63,322 nucleotides of DNA from an uncultured Verrucomicrobiales bacterium (GTDB lineage Bacteria > Verrucomicrobiota > Verrucomicrobiia > Verrucomicrobiales > Akkermansiaceae): assembly GCA_937916135.1 (NCBI GenBank), contig CALFTQ010000176.1, positions 1 to 63,322 on the forward strand. Reading direction: 5' to 3'. Positions 48,140 to 57,096 of this stretch are shown piece after piece (position 1 is the stretch's first letter; every line of letters starts with the position of its first letter). The notes beneath the pieces are model-generated. The model was not told the origin of the DNA. It searched no databases and saw only the letters and a list, made by a program, of their open reading frames with translations. A program made the position numbers and the translations under genes.

Positions 48140-49865
48140 TGAAGAACTGAAACCTGAAAATGGGTCCACTGGGGCTTTCCCGGATGAGACTCTTCTGATG
48201 AAGGCCGCGCGTCTGGGGCAGCTGGAGCTGCTGACCCAGGAGCTGGAGCAGATGAAAACACAGCACCTGGGTTCTTGCTTGGACTCATTGGGTGCGGGGA
48301 TTGATGCGTTTGATTCCTGCTGCAAGACCGCGCTCATGAAAGCGGCCATGTTCGGGCATCGGCACTGCGCCGAGGCTCTCATCCTGGCGGGGGCAGATGT
48401 TGACTTCTGCGTCGCACACCATGGGAAAGATGGCAATGTCGATGAATGCTACTGGGATGCCGTTTTCCTGGCCTCCTGGTATGGCCGGTCCGAATGCCTG
48501 GAGGTCCTGATACGGCATGGCGCCAATACCGGGCGCCTGGACTCTGAGGAGCATTCTGCCATGTTTCTGGCGGCCATGCGCGGGCATACCAGGTGTGTGG
48601 AATTGCTGTATCCATTCTGGGAGGATGATGAGGTTGAACCCGGGCTGGCCTTGTTCGCCGCAGCCGAACGTGGGCATGTGGATTGTGTCAAGTTCCTGCT
48701 TGACCGCGGTGTATCTCCTGATTCCTGTGATTCCTACGGCACAGAAATGGCCTTGTATGCAGCCGCCCGCAACGGGCATGTGGAGTGCGTGGATCTCTTG
48801 CTGTCTGCTGGGGCAGAATGTGATGCCCCGTCAGCATGGGGCGGTGAAACTGCGTTGATTGCCGCTATCAAGGGGAATCATTTCTGGTGTGTCTGCATCA
48901 TGCTGGGCATGGGGGCAGATGTAAGCCGGTGCGATGCGTTCGGGTGCTCTCCTTTGGCCTGGGCCCGGCATTTAAAGCGTGAGGATTGCGTGCGTGCGCT
49001 TGAAGCATACGGCGCAGGTGAAGCGGAGGAAAGGGCGATGATGGCTCCTTTGCGTATGGAGATGCCGCGCCCTGAATGCCCCGATGCTTCAGGAGCCCTT
49101 TTACTGCGTGCGGTGCAACTGGGGCGCCCGCGTGCTGTCCGTTTGCTGCTGGCGGCCGGCGTCTCCGCCGATTATGCCGGAGAAGATGGCCTCACTGCGA
49201 TAATGCATGCTGCGGCTCTGGGGTATCTGGACTGTGTGAGCCTTCTGCTGAAGGCCGGCGCCTCTCCGCTGAATGTGGGTGCGGTGAAAAAGAGTGCGCT
49301 TCACGTGGCTGCAGCCAGGGGGCATGTGCAAGTGGTGCAGTGCCTTGCCCGTTGCAGCAATCTGGTGAACCTGGAGGATTCTATGGGTGATACCCCGCTG
49401 CACCTGGCTGCCAGGGCTGGTTTTCCGCAGTGCGTCAAGGTTTTGTTAGATGCGGGGGCTGCGGTGAATGCACTCAATTGCGGGCAGCGCACTCCACTTA
49501 TGCTGGCTGCGGAGCAGGGGCATGAAGACTGCGTTATCCATCTGCTGAATGCCGGTGCCCGGGTGAATCTTTCGGATAATGTGAAAATGACTGCTTTGTA
49601 CAGAGCCGTGAAGGCAGGGAAGACCGAATGTGTGCGTCTCCTTATAGATGCGGGTGCCTGGGTGAACTGTGTGGGGGTGGCGTATTCACCGTTGATGGAG
49701 GCCGCGAGCTGGGGGTATGCAGAGTGCGCCAGTCTTTTGTTAGCCGCGGGGGCAGAGCCGTTGAAAGAGTATGAACCAGGATTGAATGCGCTCACGCTGG
49801 CGGTAATTTGCCGCCATACAGAGTGTGCCCGCGTCATTGCGGACTTTGCTGCCTGGCTCAATTAA
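48120..49865 (+). CDS. Large ankyrin-repeat protein, 581 aa
   Basis: About sixteen ankyrin repeats fill nearly the whole protein. Many carry the variant G-H-x-x-C-V-x-L-L-L-x-A-G-A, with cysteine at a position that is usually variable. No signal peptide or membrane segment. It starts inside the previous gene (20-bp overlap), so translation is coupled. A cytoplasmic scaffold or an exported effector are both possible. Confidence 0.9.
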   Translation: MKQMHADEELKPENGSTGAFPDETLLMKAARLGQLELLTQELEQMKTQHLGSCLDSLGAGIDAFDSCCKTALMKAAMFGHRHCAEALILAGADVDFCVAHHGKDGNVDECYWDAVFLASWYGRSECLEVLIRHGANTGRLDSEEHSAMFLAAMRGHTRCVELLYPFWEDDEVEPGLALFAAAERGHVDCVKFLLDRGVSPDSCDSYGTEMALYAAARNGHVECVDLLLSAGAECDAPSAWGGETALIAAIKGNHFWCVCIMLGMGADVSRCDAFGCSPLAWARHLKREDCVRALEAYGAGEAEERAMMAPLRMEMPRPECPDASGALLLRAVQLGRPRAVRLLLAAGVSADYAGEDGLTAIMHAAALGYLDCVSLLLKAGASPLNVGAVKKSALHVAAARGHVQVVQCLARCSNLVNLEDSMGDTPLHLAARAGFPQCVKVLLDAGAAVNALNCGQRTPLMLAAEQGHEDCVIHLLNAGARVNLSDNVKMTALYRAVKAGKTECVRLLIDAGAWVNCVGVAYSPLMEAASWGYAECASLLLAAGAEPLKEYEPGLNALTLAVICRHTECARVIADFAAWLN

Positions 49866-50079
49866 AGTAGCTGAATGCATAAGATGATGAAAAGAAAAAC
49901 CAGAGAGCCGGACGCCACAGCCCCCGTATGTGAAAAGCGGGGGCAGCGGGGAATCCTGCCCCAGCGCAACTTCCGCAAACTTCAGATATGGTACAAAGGG
50001 TGTCATATAAAACTTTTCGCAAAAGAAATGAGAGCCCTGGCACCATAGTACAGATAAAAAAATAGAGCAGAACACTGAT

Positions 50080-50814
50080 ATGAAACACACCGTTACAAAT
50101 GAATCGAATTATTCCGCCTGCATTGGCGCAGCCGCCGGCGCGGCAGAGCATGCCATTAGCCCTGAGTCAGAAGAATGGTTTGAAAAGGCCAGGGCGGCAT
50201 ACACTCAGGAGGATTGGGAACAAACCTTTGATTGTTGCTTCAAGGCGGCAGAGCTTGGGCACCCGCATGGTATGGAAGTCTTGGCCGGGCTTTATGCCAG
50301 GGGGCTGGGCGTAGAGAAGGATGCTGCTGCCGCTTTTCTGTGGTATACCCGGGCCGCCCTGAAGGGCGAACGTAATTCCCAGTATAATGTGGCCATATAT
50401 TTTATGAGCAAGGTGGCGGAGAATCCGGAGAACTGGAAAAAATGCGCCCGCTGGGCATACCAGGCTGCGCGCCAGGAGCACCCGGAGGCTGAGTATTTGC
50501 TTGCACACTGTTATGGGAAGGGCCTGGGGGTAATCCAGAGTTATGGAGAGTGCCTTTACTGGCTGGAGAGGGCTGCCGAGCATGGGCATGAGGAAGCCGG
50601 AATGCAGATGAAAAAGTTCGGGCAGCCTTACCGCCGCAGCAATATACCCGGGGAGAAGAAAAAGCACTTTGTCTGCCAGAGCGTGGCTGAGGCAGAACTG
50701 GGGTGTGAACTGGAAAAACTGGCTGCGCTGACTCTGGCGCCGCAGGAAGCTGCACCACAGCGCAAACCTGCGGGAATCCTTTCATGGCTAAAAAAATTCT
50801 TTGCTGTAAAATAA
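50080..50814 (+). CDS. Sel1-repeat protein, 244 aa
   Basis: Three Sel1-like repeats at ~residues 60-170, for example AAELGHPHGMEVLAGLYARG and AEYLLAHCYGKGLGV (both with conserved A, G and Y positions). The C-terminal ~50 residues are a Lys/Ala-rich tail. No Shine-Dalgarno. The preceding 214 bp hold a GCCCCCG/CGGGGGC hairpin (49920-49944) and AT-rich sequence. Confidence 0.85.
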   Translation: MKHTVTNESNYSACIGAAAGAAEHAISPESEEWFEKARAAYTQEDWEQTFDCCFKAAELGHPHGMEVLAGLYARGLGVEKDAAAAFLWYTRAALKGERNSQYNVAIYFMSKVAENPENWKKCARWAYQAARQEHPEAEYLLAHCYGKGLGVIQSYGECLYWLERAAEHGHEEAGMQMKKFGQPYRRSNIPGEKKKHFVCQSVAEAELGCELEKLAALTLAPQEAAPQRKPAGILSWLKKFFAVK

Positions 50815-50850
50815 CGGATTTTCCAACAAAAATACATTGATAAGCCCCAG

Positions 50851-52008
50851 ATGAATCATTCAGAAAATTACCAGGAGGTGCTCGAATCGGCTCCCGTAGA
50901 GGGAACGCTGGAAGAATTGCAGTCGTATATTGCCGGCCTTGACGGCGCAAAACGGGCAGATGTGGCTTCCGTATTGCTGTTGTCCTGTATTCATTCACCG
51001 GAAAAAGTGAAATTATTGCTGCAGAGCGGAGCCCGCCCTGATGATAAGGACAAGTATGGTTATACCCCGCTCTTGCTTGCGGTGGAGAGCGGTGAGCTGC
51101 AAGTGGTGCGCCTGCTGGCAGAAGCCGGGGCAAGCCTGAATGCAGAGGCCGACCTTCTCCCCATCCTCTCTCCCATGATTGATGGTTCCTGCGAGATGGT
51201 GCAACTGCTTCTGGAGCTCGGGACTGATGCAGATGCCAGGACTTTCGGGGGGTATCCGTTGCTTTTTCTTGCAGCTGAACGCGACTTGCCGGATATGGTC
51301 GGGCTCTTGCTGGCGCACGGTGCTTCCCCTCACGCCATGGAGCCGGATGGGGGCACCGCCCTGCATGCGGCTGCATACAATGGTTCATATGGGAGCCTGA
51401 AGCTGTTGCTGCGTGCCGGGGCAGATGCTTTTCTGCCGGATAAGCAGGGGATGATTCCTTTTCAGTATGCGGTGCAGCAAGGGCATGCGGACTGTGCTGA
51501 AGTGCTGGCTTCCTGTGTGCGGGAGCTCGCAGCGCGTCCGGATATGGCGGCGTGGGCCCTTGGAGGAGCGGTAACCCGCCAGGACGTGGAGCGTGTCCGC
51601 CTGTTGATTGCCGCCGGTGCTGGTGTGAATCACCCCGCCGGCCCGGGCGGTAAAACACCCCTTATGCTGGCGGCAGAGCTGGGGAGCCTGGAATTAGTCA
51701 GCCTGCTTACGCATGCAGGCGCGTGTGCCGAACTGGCCAATGAACACGGGCTGACTGCTCTGGCGTATGCCGCACGCAGTGGGCATAGAAAGTGTATGAA
51801 ACTGCTTCTCTTATTGTTCCCCCGAGAGCCGGTGGGGGCCCGGAACAAAGCCGTAGAACAAGCCATCCGCTTTGCAACTCCCGCCTGTCGCCGCGTTTTA
51901 TTGCGAATGTCTGCCCGCGAGCATCTGCCTTGCTGTTCTTGCCGGAACAAGGGGGGCAATGCCTGGTGCTCGATAAAACCGGGAAACTGGTATCAGCATA
52001 AAGTATGA
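50851..52008 (+). CDS. Ankyrin-repeat protein with Cys-rich C-terminus, 385 aa
   Basis: About nine ankyrin repeats (GYTPLLLAVESGELQVVRLL, GGTALHAAAYNGSYG, GKTPLMLAAELGSLELV). The last ~35 residues are cysteine-rich (CCSC, then C) and may bind metal. 36 bp after the Sel1 gene. Confidence 0.88.
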   Translation: MNHSENYQEVLESAPVEGTLEELQSYIAGLDGAKRADVASVLLLSCIHSPEKVKLLLQSGARPDDKDKYGYTPLLLAVESGELQVVRLLAEAGASLNAEADLLPILSPMIDGSCEMVQLLLELGTDADARTFGGYPLLFLAAERDLPDMVGLLLAHGASPHAMEPDGGTALHAAAYNGSYGSLKLLLRAGADAFLPDKQGMIPFQYAVQQGHADCAEVLASCVRELAARPDMAAWALGGAVTRQDVERVRLLIAAGAGVNHPAGPGGKTPLMLAAELGSLELVSLLTHAGACAELANEHGLTALAYAARSGHRKCMKLLLLLFPREPVGARNKAVEQAIRFATPACRRVLLRMSAREHLPCCSCRNKGGNAWCSIKPGNWYQHKV

Positions 52009-52040
52009 TACGCATAGTTCGATAGATTAGGTCTTATAAC

Positions 52041-52979
52041 ATGAAAGAAACTGGTATGAATACGTCAAGTCTCGCAGAATTGATACAGGTGAATGGAGCC
52101 GGATATCCAGAACCGGTCAGAAAGGCTGCTCTGGTTGAGCTGGCAAAGAGCGGGATCCACCCTCCTGCATATGAAAGCGCGGTGGATGATGCCATCCGCT
52201 GCAGAAATGACGCTTTGCTGGTATTGCTGATTCAGGCTGGAGCCAGTGTCCCCCCGGAGTCCCTGGGACGTGTGATTGCCGGTGGCCTGGCGAAGTCGGT
52301 ACAGGCATTGATGGATTCTGCGCACCTGAGCGTGAACGCTTTCGATGCCGCCGGGTGCGCACCTCTGCACCTGGCTGTGGAGCATAATCAGGTGGAAATC
52401 GTACGTCTGCTGCTCAATAATGAAAAGATACAGGTGAATGTGCAAGATGCCGATGGCAGTACTCCCCTTTTACGCGCAGCGGCGAGAGGACACGCAGCGT
52501 GCATGCGGGAGTTGCTGAATTATGAGCCGGTCAACGGGCAGAAGCTGGACGTGAATCTGATGAATAAGCGGCACCGTACTCCTTTGATGGTGGCGGTTTT
52601 GAATAATCGGCTGCCCTGTGTCCACATGTTGCTTTCGGCTGAGGGGGTGGAGGTCAACTGTAAGTCAGTGAATCAACGCACGCCGTTGAGCGTGGCCGCA
52701 GGGCAAGGTCTGCTGCCGTGCATACATGCGTTGCTTTCTTCAGAGAAAGTAGATGTGAACACCAGGGATAGATACGGAATGACTCCACTGATGCACGCTC
52801 AGGAGAGAGAGCACTGGAAATGTGTGCGCCTCCTGCGTCTGTACACGCGGAATGCACCGTGCACCCCTGTAGAAAAAGACGGGGGCGTAAAGAAGAAAAC
52901 CCTGTGTTGTGCTCTGGTGGCGGCACTGGCTTTAATCTGCGGAATGGTCGGTTATTTGGTAAAAGATTGTATGATGTGA
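52041..52979 (+). CDS. Tail-anchored ankyrin-repeat protein, 312 aa
   Basis: About seven ankyrin repeats, some with long inserts (NNEKIQVNV, EPVNGQKLDVNL), precede a basic KKK and one C-terminal membrane helix (~residues 284-305). This makes it look C-tail-anchored, with repeats facing the cytoplasm. ATG 52041 or 52056. Last gene of the island. Confidence 0.88.
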   Translation: MKETGMNTSSLAELIQVNGAGYPEPVRKAALVELAKSGIHPPAYESAVDDAIRCRNDALLVLLIQAGASVPPESLGRVIAGGLAKSVQALMDSAHLSVNAFDAAGCAPLHLAVEHNQVEIVRLLLNNEKIQVNVQDADGSTPLLRAAARGHAACMRELLNYEPVNGQKLDVNLMNKRHRTPLMVAVLNNRLPCVHMLLSAEGVEVNCKSVNQRTPLSVAAGQGLLPCIHALLSSEKVDVNTRDRYGMTPLMHAQEREHWKCVRLLRLYTRNAPCTPVEKDGGVKKKTLCCALVAALALICGMVGYLVKDCMM

Positions 52980-53050
52980 GTGATTGTTGCCTGCCCGGTA
53001 TTCGCAGGGGGGGATCTGTGGTTAAAAGACCGCCCTGGCTTAATCTGCGC

Positions 53051-53079
53051 TTGTGCATGGGGGAAGCATGGTATATACT
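53051..53079 (+). promoter_or_regulatory. Promoter of hemL
   Basis: TTGTGC (53051-53056) and TATACT (53074-53079) are 17 bp apart. The -10 box ends 7 bp before the hemL ATG, so the transcript may be leaderless. Confidence 0.5.
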
Positions 53080-53086
53080 CCCTTCC

Positions 53087-54370
53087 ATGTCGATTTCCGA
53101 AGAGCTTTTTGAGCGGGCGTGCCGGGTGATTCCCGGTGGGGTCAATTCGCCGGTGCGTGCGTTCCGGCGCCTGGAGCGTGCTCCGTTTTTCGTGGCAAAG
53201 GCTGCGGGGGCTCACCTCACGGATGAGGACGGTCGGCAGTATATCGACTACGTGGGCACCTGGGGCCCGGCTATTCTGGGGCACGCGCCGGAGTGCGTGA
53301 TTTCTGCCGTGCAGGCGGCGGTGCCGCAGGGCCTGGGCTATGGTATCCCCACCCGCATTGAGGTGGATATGGCCGAGACCGTGTGCCGTTGGATTCCGAG
53401 CATCGAGAAGGTGCGCATGACCAACAGTGGCACGGAGGCCACCATGAGCGCGGTGCGTCTCGCCCGTGGTTATACCGGGCGCAAATATATCATCAAGTTT
53501 GCCGGCTGCTACCACGGGCATGTGGATAGCCTGCTGGTGGCGGCGGGCAGCGGTGCGCTCACGCATGGCGAGCCGGACAGCGCCGGGGTGCCCGCCGAGT
53601 TTGCCAACCTCACCATCGTGCTGCCGTACAATGACCGGGCAGCGGTGGAGCGGGCTTTTGCGCAGCACCCGGGCGAGATTGCCGGCATCATCGTAGAGCC
53701 TTTCCCGGGGAATGCGGGGTTCTACCTGCCGCGCCCCGGGTATCTGGAGTTTCTGCGTGAGATTACGGAGAAGAATGGCGCCCTCCTTATCTTCGACGAG
53801 GTGATGACCGGTTTCCGCATTTCCGCAGCCGGTGTGCAGGGTAAGCTGGGCATTGAACCGGATATCACGACCCTGGGCAAGATTATCGGCGGTGGCTTGC
53901 CGGTGGGTGCCTTCGGCGGTCGCCGCGAGATTATGGACTGCGTGTCTCCGCTGGGCCCGGTTTACCAGGCCGGCACGCTGAGCGGCAACCCCGTGGCCAT
54001 GGCTGCGGGGCTGGCCCAGCTGAATTACCTGGAGCAGCACGATTCCTACACCCGCCTGGAGCAACTCGGTGCCCGTCTGGAGGAAGGGGTGCGCCGCATC
54101 CTGCGCGACGAGCAGTTGCCCCTCACCTTCAAGCGGGACGGCTCCATGTTCTGCCTGCATTTCACGGAGCAGGATGTCTATGACCTGGACACCGCCATGA
54201 GCGGCAATTTCGATATGTTCCGCCGCTATTTCCACTCCATGCTGGAGCAGGGGGTGTACGTGGCGCCTTCGCCCTACGAGACCGGGTTCATCTCCACTGC
54301 ACACACAGAGGCGGATATCGATGCCACGGTGGCGGCCATGCAGCGTGCGCTCCGCGCCGCGAAAGACTGA
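53087..54370 (+). CDS. hemL: Glutamate-1-semialdehyde 2,1-aminomutase
   Basis: The 427-aa PLP enzyme makes 5-aminolevulinate from glutamate semialdehyde in haem synthesis. Seen: IPGGVNSPVRAF near the start, YHGHVDSLLVAAGSG (~140), FDEVMTGFR (~235), and the PLP-lysine motif TTLGKIIGGGLPVGA. Length is normal. ATG 53087 matches the family start; longer in-frame starts upstream would run into the promoter. Confidence 0.96.
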   Translation: MSISEELFERACRVIPGGVNSPVRAFRRLERAPFFVAKAAGAHLTDEDGRQYIDYVGTWGPAILGHAPECVISAVQAAVPQGLGYGIPTRIEVDMAETVCRWIPSIEKVRMTNSGTEATMSAVRLARGYTGRKYIIKFAGCYHGHVDSLLVAAGSGALTHGEPDSAGVPAEFANLTIVLPYNDRAAVERAFAQHPGEIAGIIVEPFPGNAGFYLPRPGYLEFLREITEKNGALLIFDEVMTGFRISAAGVQGKLGIEPDITTLGKIIGGGLPVGAFGGRREIMDCVSPLGPVYQAGTLSGNPVAMAAGLAQLNYLEQHDSYTRLEQLGARLEEGVRRILRDEQLPLTFKRDGSMFCLHFTEQDVYDLDTAMSGNFDMFRRYFHSMLEQGVYVAPSPYETGFISTAHTEADIDATVAAMQRALRAAKD

Positions 54371-54405
54371 CTTTCCGCTTGCCAAGGCCAGCGCGAACAG
54401 GTACA

Positions 54406-54954
54406 ATGAACCACATGAGTAAGATGATTCGCCGATGGATGTTCCTTTTCGCTGTGGCTGTGGCGGCTGCGGTGCCTGCTGTGCAGGCTCAGAGCGCGGA
54501 GGTGATGAACGAAACCGGTGATATGGTGCGCGTGATGCGCCACCCGGATGGCACCCGCGCCATCTACCAGCGCCAGAAGGGCTGGCGCGGCATGCGCTGT
54601 TCTTCGTACACGGCCAGCGGTCGCCTGGCTGCGGTGAATGACTATACCGAAGGCAAGTATGGCCAGCTGGTGGGCTGCATCATCTACGACCACACCAAGA
54701 AGAACATCATCTACAAAGTGGCCTATGGCTACGACAGCCGCGCCCGCCTGGTGGAGGAACGCATGTACTCCCACCCGCAGGGCAAGCTGGTGCAGCGCGT
54801 GATTTACAAGTATGACAACCGGGGCAACCGCTCCAAGCCCCTTATCGTTTCGCTGAACACGGCCGGCCCGGTTACGGAGATTGCACCGACCATGCAGGAC
54901 GATGTGAATGCCATCAATCGCCAGATGAAGCAGCAGAGCCGCGGCCGACGCTAA
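54406..54954 (+). CDS. Exported hypothetical protein, 182 aa
   Basis: A signal peptide with the hydrophobic core FLFAVAVAAAVPAVQAQ (cleavage near AQA/AQS, ~residue 27) leads a strand-rich domain of repeated Y-x-Y and G-R-L-type hairpins, somewhat RHS/MORN-like. The end is basic. Begins a run of closely packed genes ending at 57713. Confidence 0.75.
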   Translation: MNHMSKMIRRWMFLFAVAVAAAVPAVQAQSAEVMNETGDMVRVMRHPDGTRAIYQRQKGWRGMRCSSYTASGRLAAVNDYTEGKYGQLVGCIIYDHTKKNIIYKVAYGYDSRARLVEERMYSHPQGKLVQRVIYKYDNRGNRSKPLIVSLNTAGPVTEIAPTMQDDVNAINRQMKQQSRGRR

Positions 54955-54983
54955 GTTTTAACCCCCGAATAGACCCCGAACAG

Positions 54984-55286
54984 ATGGAAACGTTTTCCTG
55001 GCAGGACCGCGATGCCGATGGCAACAAGGTCGTATACGAGGCCCAGCACTTCGGTGGCTGGTGGCAGCTGATGGTGGCGCCCAAGCTGGGCCGCTCCCAG
55101 CGCGATGAAGTAGTGTTCACCCCGGCCGATTTTACGGAGGAGCACTGGCAGACCCTGCGTGATTTGCTCTGGCGCAAGTACCAGCGCCGCCGCGTGGCCT
55201 GGGATATGGTGCAGCACATTGATGATATTCTGGCGGGCAAGGCCACGAATGAGCGCCGCGACCGCCGCAACTGCAAGTCCAGATGA
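54984..55286 (+). CDS. Hypothetical protein, 100 aa
   Basis: Small soluble protein with a Trp-rich strand region (GGWWQLMVAPKLG) and a basic C-terminus. Its stop overlaps the mazG start (ATGA). Not recognised. Confidence 0.7.
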   Translation: METFSWQDRDADGNKVVYEAQHFGGWWQLMVAPKLGRSQRDEVVFTPADFTEEHWQTLRDLLWRKYQRRRVAWDMVQHIDDILAGKATNERRDRRNCKSR

Positions 55287-56101
55287 CCGAGCAGGAGATG
55301 ATTCACTGCCAGGACCCCGCCCGCCAGGTAGAGCGTGCGGTGGCCATCATGCACCGCCTGCGCCAGCCCGGCGGTTGCCCCTGGGACGCCGAGCAGACGC
55401 ACGATTCCATCATCAGCAGCCTGATTGAGGAGTGCTACGAGTGCATCGATGCCATCCGCGAGCGCGACTGGGAGCACCTGCGCGAGGAACTGGGCGATGT
55501 GCTGCTGCAGGTTATCTTCCATGCAGAAATGGCACAGGAGAACCCGGAGGCCGGCTTCGGTATCAATGAAGTGGCCCGGGAGCTGGCGGATAAGCTGGTG
55601 CGTCGCCATCCGCATGTGTTCGGCACGGCAGCCGTAGAGGATGCTGAGGGGGTGGTCTCCCAGTGGGATGCCATCAAACGCAAGGAGCATTCCATCGAGG
55701 ATAAACCCTACCTGCAGGACTGCGGCAAGGGCCTGCCCTCCCTCCTCCAGGCATATAAAATTACCAAAAAAGTGGCCAAAGTCGGTTTTGACTGGCCCGA
55801 CCACGCCGGGGTGGTGGATAAAATCCGCGAGGAAACGGATGAGGTGGCCGAGACGCTCGATCTGCCGGATGCCGACCCGCATGTGGCCGAGGAGCTGGGC
55901 GACCTCCTTTTCGTGGTAGTGAATCTCTGCCGCCGCCGCAAGGTGGACCCGGAGCTCGCCCTGTTCAATGCCAACCGCAAGTTCGAGCGCCGCTTCAATG
56001 CCATCGAGACCGCATTGAAAGCGCAGGGTATCAGTCTGGCGGCCGCCACGGCGGATGAAATGGAAGCCGCCTGGCAGGCGGTCAAACGCTCTGAGGGATG
56101 A
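55283..56101 (+). CDS. mazG: Nucleoside triphosphate pyrophosphohydrolase
   Basis: The 272-aa all-helical enzyme hydrolyses NTPs to NMP and PPi, cleaning the nucleotide pool. The metal-binding motif reads EECYECIDAI...REELGDVLLQ (~residues 50-75), and a second MazG-like half (EETDEVAE, HVAEELGDLLF) follows. Length matches E. coli MazG (263 aa). Overlaps both neighbours by 4 bases. Confidence 0.94.
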   Translation: MTEQEMIHCQDPARQVERAVAIMHRLRQPGGCPWDAEQTHDSIISSLIEECYECIDAIRERDWEHLREELGDVLLQVIFHAEMAQENPEAGFGINEVARELADKLVRRHPHVFGTAAVEDAEGVVSQWDAIKRKEHSIEDKPYLQDCGKGLPSLLQAYKITKKVAKVGFDWPDHAGVVDKIREETDEVAETLDLPDADPHVAEELGDLLFVVVNLCRRRKVDPELALFNANRKFERRFNAIETALKAQGISLAAATADEMEAAWQAVKRSEG

Positions 56102-57096
56102 TGCGCCGTTTCCGCACAGTTCTGCTCTGCCTGGGCGCGGGGATGCTGGCCTCGTGCAGTATATTGCAGCACCCGGAAAGAGTGGAGGAGCCCCCCATCC
56201 CCCGCCCGGAGGATATGAACAAGCCGAGTATGGGCTTTGAGGCTCCATCCATTCCGGGTATGAACCCGCTGCTTCCTGGCAGCGCCGTGGATCCGAATGC
56301 GCAGAGTTACAACGTTTCCACCTCTGAGGAACTGGAGCAGATTGATAACGGGGCCGAGGGTGAGGTTTACTTTACCGATCCGGACAACCCGGATGCGGAA
56401 ATTGAGGGAATCACCGCCGCGTTCGAGGCCCGCCGGAATGGCAATGGCTGGCTGGATAATTACAAAACGGCCACCCGTTTCGCACACCGCGAGTGCCGGC
56501 CTCTCATCATCTGGTTTCATGATTCGGTCATTGCCCCTAAGAGTTCCTTGCTGGGTGAGGAACTGCTGGATACCCCTGCGTTCAATGAGTGGTGCCGCGA
56601 CCGCGTGGTGCGTCTCAAACTTGACTCAGGCGCATCGATTGATGACCGGACCCGCAATTCAGCCAGATACAGCCGTGAGGCCATTGAACGCCTGGCCCGC
56701 CGATACGGGTTGAAGCGCAAGCCTGCGCTGGCGGTGGTTTCGCCCCGTGGCAAGTTTGTGGTGGGTATTGATGGGTACAATGAGTTTACCCAGCAGATTG
56801 AAGCTCTGCTGAAGGAAGGGGTCATCAATGCCGAAAAGGATATGGACGAGTATCGCGAGAAACTCGCCACCAAGGGTTACCGCACCTGGTCTGCCGTCAC
56901 GGGCAATGTGACCACCTTTGCCCGTTTGCTGCGCTTTGACGAGGAACACCAGATGGTCTATCTCAAGGAGTATGGCGGCAAGATTACCCGTGTCAAGATC
57001 TTCCGTTTCTGCAAGGAAGACCGCGACTTCGTCTATAAAAAGCAGGAGGAGAAAGACGCGAAGAAGAAAAAACGCCGTAAATCCAGCCAGGTATGA
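56098..57096 (+). CDS. Lipoprotein with thioredoxin-like and SHD1-like domains
   Basis: The 332-aa product has a lipobox LASC at ~residue 20. Residues ~115-245 resemble a thioredoxin fold (PLIIWFHDSV ... NEWCRDRVVRLKLD ... KRKPALAVVSP), but the usual CxxC reads V-I-A-P, so it cannot act as a normal oxidoreductase. The C-terminus (YRTWSAVTGN...V-Y-L-K-E...F-C-K-E-D-R-D-F-V) looks like an SHD1 domain, common in Verrucomicrobiota/Planctomycetota. Envelope stress or protein binding is plausible. Confidence 0.75.
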   Translation: MMRRFRTVLLCLGAGMLASCSILQHPERVEEPPIPRPEDMNKPSMGFEAPSIPGMNPLLPGSAVDPNAQSYNVSTSEELEQIDNGAEGEVYFTDPDNPDAEIEGITAAFEARRNGNGWLDNYKTATRFAHRECRPLIIWFHDSVIAPKSSLLGEELLDTPAFNEWCRDRVVRLKLDSGASIDDRTRNSARYSREAIERLARRYGLKRKPALAVVSPRGKFVVGIDGYNEFTQQIEALLKEGVINAEKDMDEYREKLATKGYRTWSAVTGNVTTFARLLRFDEEHQMVYLKEYGGKITRVKIFRFCKEDRDFVYKKQEEKDAKKKKRRKSSQV

